From Lentisphaera araneosa HTCC2155 (GTDB taxonomy: Bacteria > Verrucomicrobiota > Lentisphaeria > Lentisphaerales > Lentisphaeraceae), in contig NZ_ABCK01000006.1 of the NCBI RefSeq assembly GCF_000170755.1, positions 186,001 to 250,000 of the forward strand: DNA of 64,000 nt, read 5' to 3'. Positions within the stretch are counted from its first letter, which is position 1; each line of letters starts with the position of its first letter. Under the pieces are notes generated by a model that ran no database searches, was not told the DNA's origin, and saw nothing but the letters and a program-made list of their open reading frames with translations. Of this stretch, positions 62,826-64,000 are shown piece after piece. Both the position numbers and the translations under genes were made by a program.

Positions 62826-63755
62826 TTACGCTTCCTTTTCAACAAGAGCAAAAGCCATTGCGAGTTCAGCTAAGGGTTCAGAACCACAATAAACTTTACA
62901 AATACCGCGACCAAGGCGAGACTTGAGGAAATCGAGTTTGAAGTCGATTGTGAGGAGGTCGCCAGGAACAGCTGGGCGGAAGAATTCGGCATCTTCAATA
63001 GAGACGAAGAGCCCGATTTTGTTTTTGTTCTCAGGTTGTGCTAACATGTAAACACAGCCGAGTTGCGCGCAAGTTTCAGTGAGAACAGAAATAGGCAAAA
63101 CGGGTGAAGGGGGAATGTAGTTCTGAGAATAAGGTTCGTTAATACTGACGAGTTTCTCGCCGACGATATGCATATCTTCCATGTGAATGACATTGTCGAT
63201 AAACTGGAAAGGAAAGCGGTGAGGGATACTTGCGGAGATCGCATTTGTATCCATGACTTTTTCTTTGTACTCTGCGAATTCAGGAAGGGGCTCTGGGATG
63301 AGCGTTGTCGGCTCGAATGGCGTGCATTCAAGTGTGCCGAGAGTCAAAGTAACAATGCTGCAAACTTTGCCGTGACCATTTTTTGCGGTAGCACTGAGTT
63401 CGGCAGATTTTTCACTTACTTCTGAAATACTGAGCTCGATAATGAGTTGATCGCCTGGGAGGACAGGGTTTTTGAAACGCATTTTATTGATTTTTCTAAC
63501 CCAAGGAGTTCCTTTGCCGCCTTCAAGTTTGAAAGCAGCACTCGCAACTTGCGATACGGCGGCTAATTGCAATACACCAGGCATGATGGGGTTATTGGGG
63601 AAGTGACCCACAAAATAATGTTCGTTTACAGTGACGTTTTTGAGGGCACGGTATTTACCCGTTTCTTCACCGACTTCGATGCGGTCAACTAAGAGCGCAG
63701 GAAAACGTTGGGGGATGAGGTCGAAGAGTTCGGGGTAAGAAATGATTTTTGACAT
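62826..63755 (-). CDS. Double-hotdog FabZ-like 3-hydroxyacyl-ACP dehydratase fusion
   Basis: 309 residues, about twice the size of FabZ, made of two FabZ-type hotdog domains (about 1-150 and 165-309). Domain 1 keeps the catalytic His (His51, VGHFPNNPIMPG) but has Ala65 where FabZ has Glu. Domain 2 has Tyr213 at the His position but keeps Glu (Glu227, VLTETCAQL). In FabZ dimers, His and Glu of one site come from different subunits, so the fusion could form one complete site. The ATG is 2 nt after the lpxC stop, and lpxA follows directly. It probably dehydrates hydroxyacyl-ACP for fatty acid synthesis. Confidence 0.9.
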   Translation of the reverse strand: MSKIISYPELFDLIPQRFPALLVDRIEVGEETGKYRALKNVTVNEHYFVGHFPNNPIMPGVLQLAAVSQVASAAFKLEGGKGTPWVRKINKMRFKNPVLPGDQLIIELSISEVSEKSAELSATAKNGHGKVCSIVTLTLGTLECTPFEPTTLIPEPLPEFAEYKEKVMDTNAISASIPHRFPFQFIDNVIHMEDMHIVGEKLVSINEPYSQNYIPPSPVLPISVLTETCAQLGCVYMLAQPENKNKIGLFVSIEDAEFFRPAVPGDLLTIDFKLDFLKSRLGRGICKVYCGSEPLAELAMAFALVEKEA

Positions 63756-63757
63756 TG

Positions 63758-64000
63758 TTATTTTGATCCTGATGTAAGTTTAAGCATTTGTTGAACCATG
63801 GTCACGTTAGATGGGTGGCCAGGTTTTACGGCAATGATATGAGCTTTTAAAGGCTTGCCGAGTAAAGAGAAGTCTCCAACGATATCGAGCATTTTGTGAC
63901 GCACAAATTCGTCGTCATAGCGCAAGCCATCTTTAGAGTAAATGGTTCCGCCATGAATAACGGTAGCATTATCGAGGCTACCACCTTTAATGAGGCCCGC
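63758..64000 (-). CDS. lpxC: UDP-3-O-acyl-N-acetylglucosamine deacetylase, C-terminal end
   Basis: The last 80 codons of lpxC reach the window edge; the 5' part is outside. The C-terminal domain shows [35 protein letters not shown] (with the zinc-ligand His and Asp) and AVKPGHPSN, where the general acid/base His lies. It removes the acetyl group in the committed step of lipid A synthesis. It is the upstream member of the lpxC-fabZ-lpxA operon, an order that fits Gram-negative bacteria of the PVC and Bacteroidetes groups. Confidence 0.95.
   Translation of the reverse strand, partial: AGLIKGGSLDNATVIHGGTIYSKDGLRYDDEFVRHKMLDIVGDFSLLGKPLKAHIIAVKPGHPSNVTMVQQMLKLTSGSK

Overview
The window looks like chromosomal DNA of a Gram-negative member of the PVC superphylum, most likely a marine Lentisphaerota (Lentisphaera-like) bacterium. 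The reasons are the combination of a short sigma-70 factor followed by a FecR/LamG anti-sigma-like protein, PVC-type haem (CxxCH) and DUF1549/DUF1553/DUF1501 proteins, a prepilin-like H-X9-DG protein, an S1 sulfatase, many secreted glycosidases, and an LPS cluster ordered lpxC-fabZ-lpxA. The taxon is an inference from gene content; no rRNA or tRNA gene was found in the window.

Left part (1-20451). A minus-strand operon (sigma factor, FecR-LamG membrane protein, large secreted PVC haem-type protein cut by the window edge) is followed by a decayed BRO-N antirepressor remnant. Next come three tightly packed plus-strand genes of unknown role (helical-repeat protein, DUF6880, DUF6398). A probable fructose uptake operon follows: PfkB kinase, lipoprotein binding protein, double ABC ATPase, a permease with an extra periplasmic domain, an odd shikimate-dehydrogenase-like enzyme and a DUF4432 epimerase-like lipoprotein. 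Then come an overlapping DUF1549/DUF1553 cytochrome and DUF1501 pair.

Mobile and repeat-rich middle (20452-32514). A secreted GH32 fructan hydrolase gene is split by a 1.9 kb element that carries two DUF1670 genes, terminal inverted repeats and a 6-bp target duplication. Nearby are a RAYT transposase with a decaying tandem repeat array, an IS110-family recombinase with a candidate bridge RNA, two copies of a long intergenic repeat, and two near-identical GntR/LacI-type regulators whose promoter regions share a conserved palindrome.

Glycan locus and metabolism (32743-52151). An operon read leftwards encodes a 985-residue secreted glycosidase with PA14 domain, a fused binding-protein/permease, a permease with about 340 extra periplasmic residues and a GH127 enzyme; it has no ATPase of its own. 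It is divergent from an AraC regulator and sulfatase. Next are an SLC12-like transporter with a structured leader RNA candidate, kdsA, and a tight three-gene set (unknown protein, membrane protein, radical SAM).

Right part (52148-64000, almost all minus strand). It holds a DUF4136 lipoprotein, a 34-residue basic protein, trpBA, a Cache-domain Ser/Thr kinase, an FMN reductase, an acetyltransferase, an RluF-like pseudouridine synthase (plus strand), a chain nucleotidyltransferase-CYTH-release-factor-like, and lpxC-fabZ-lpxA. The FabZ is a double hotdog fusion in which each half keeps only one of the two catalytic residues. This fusion, the DUF1670 element and the two RNA candidates are the most interesting items.
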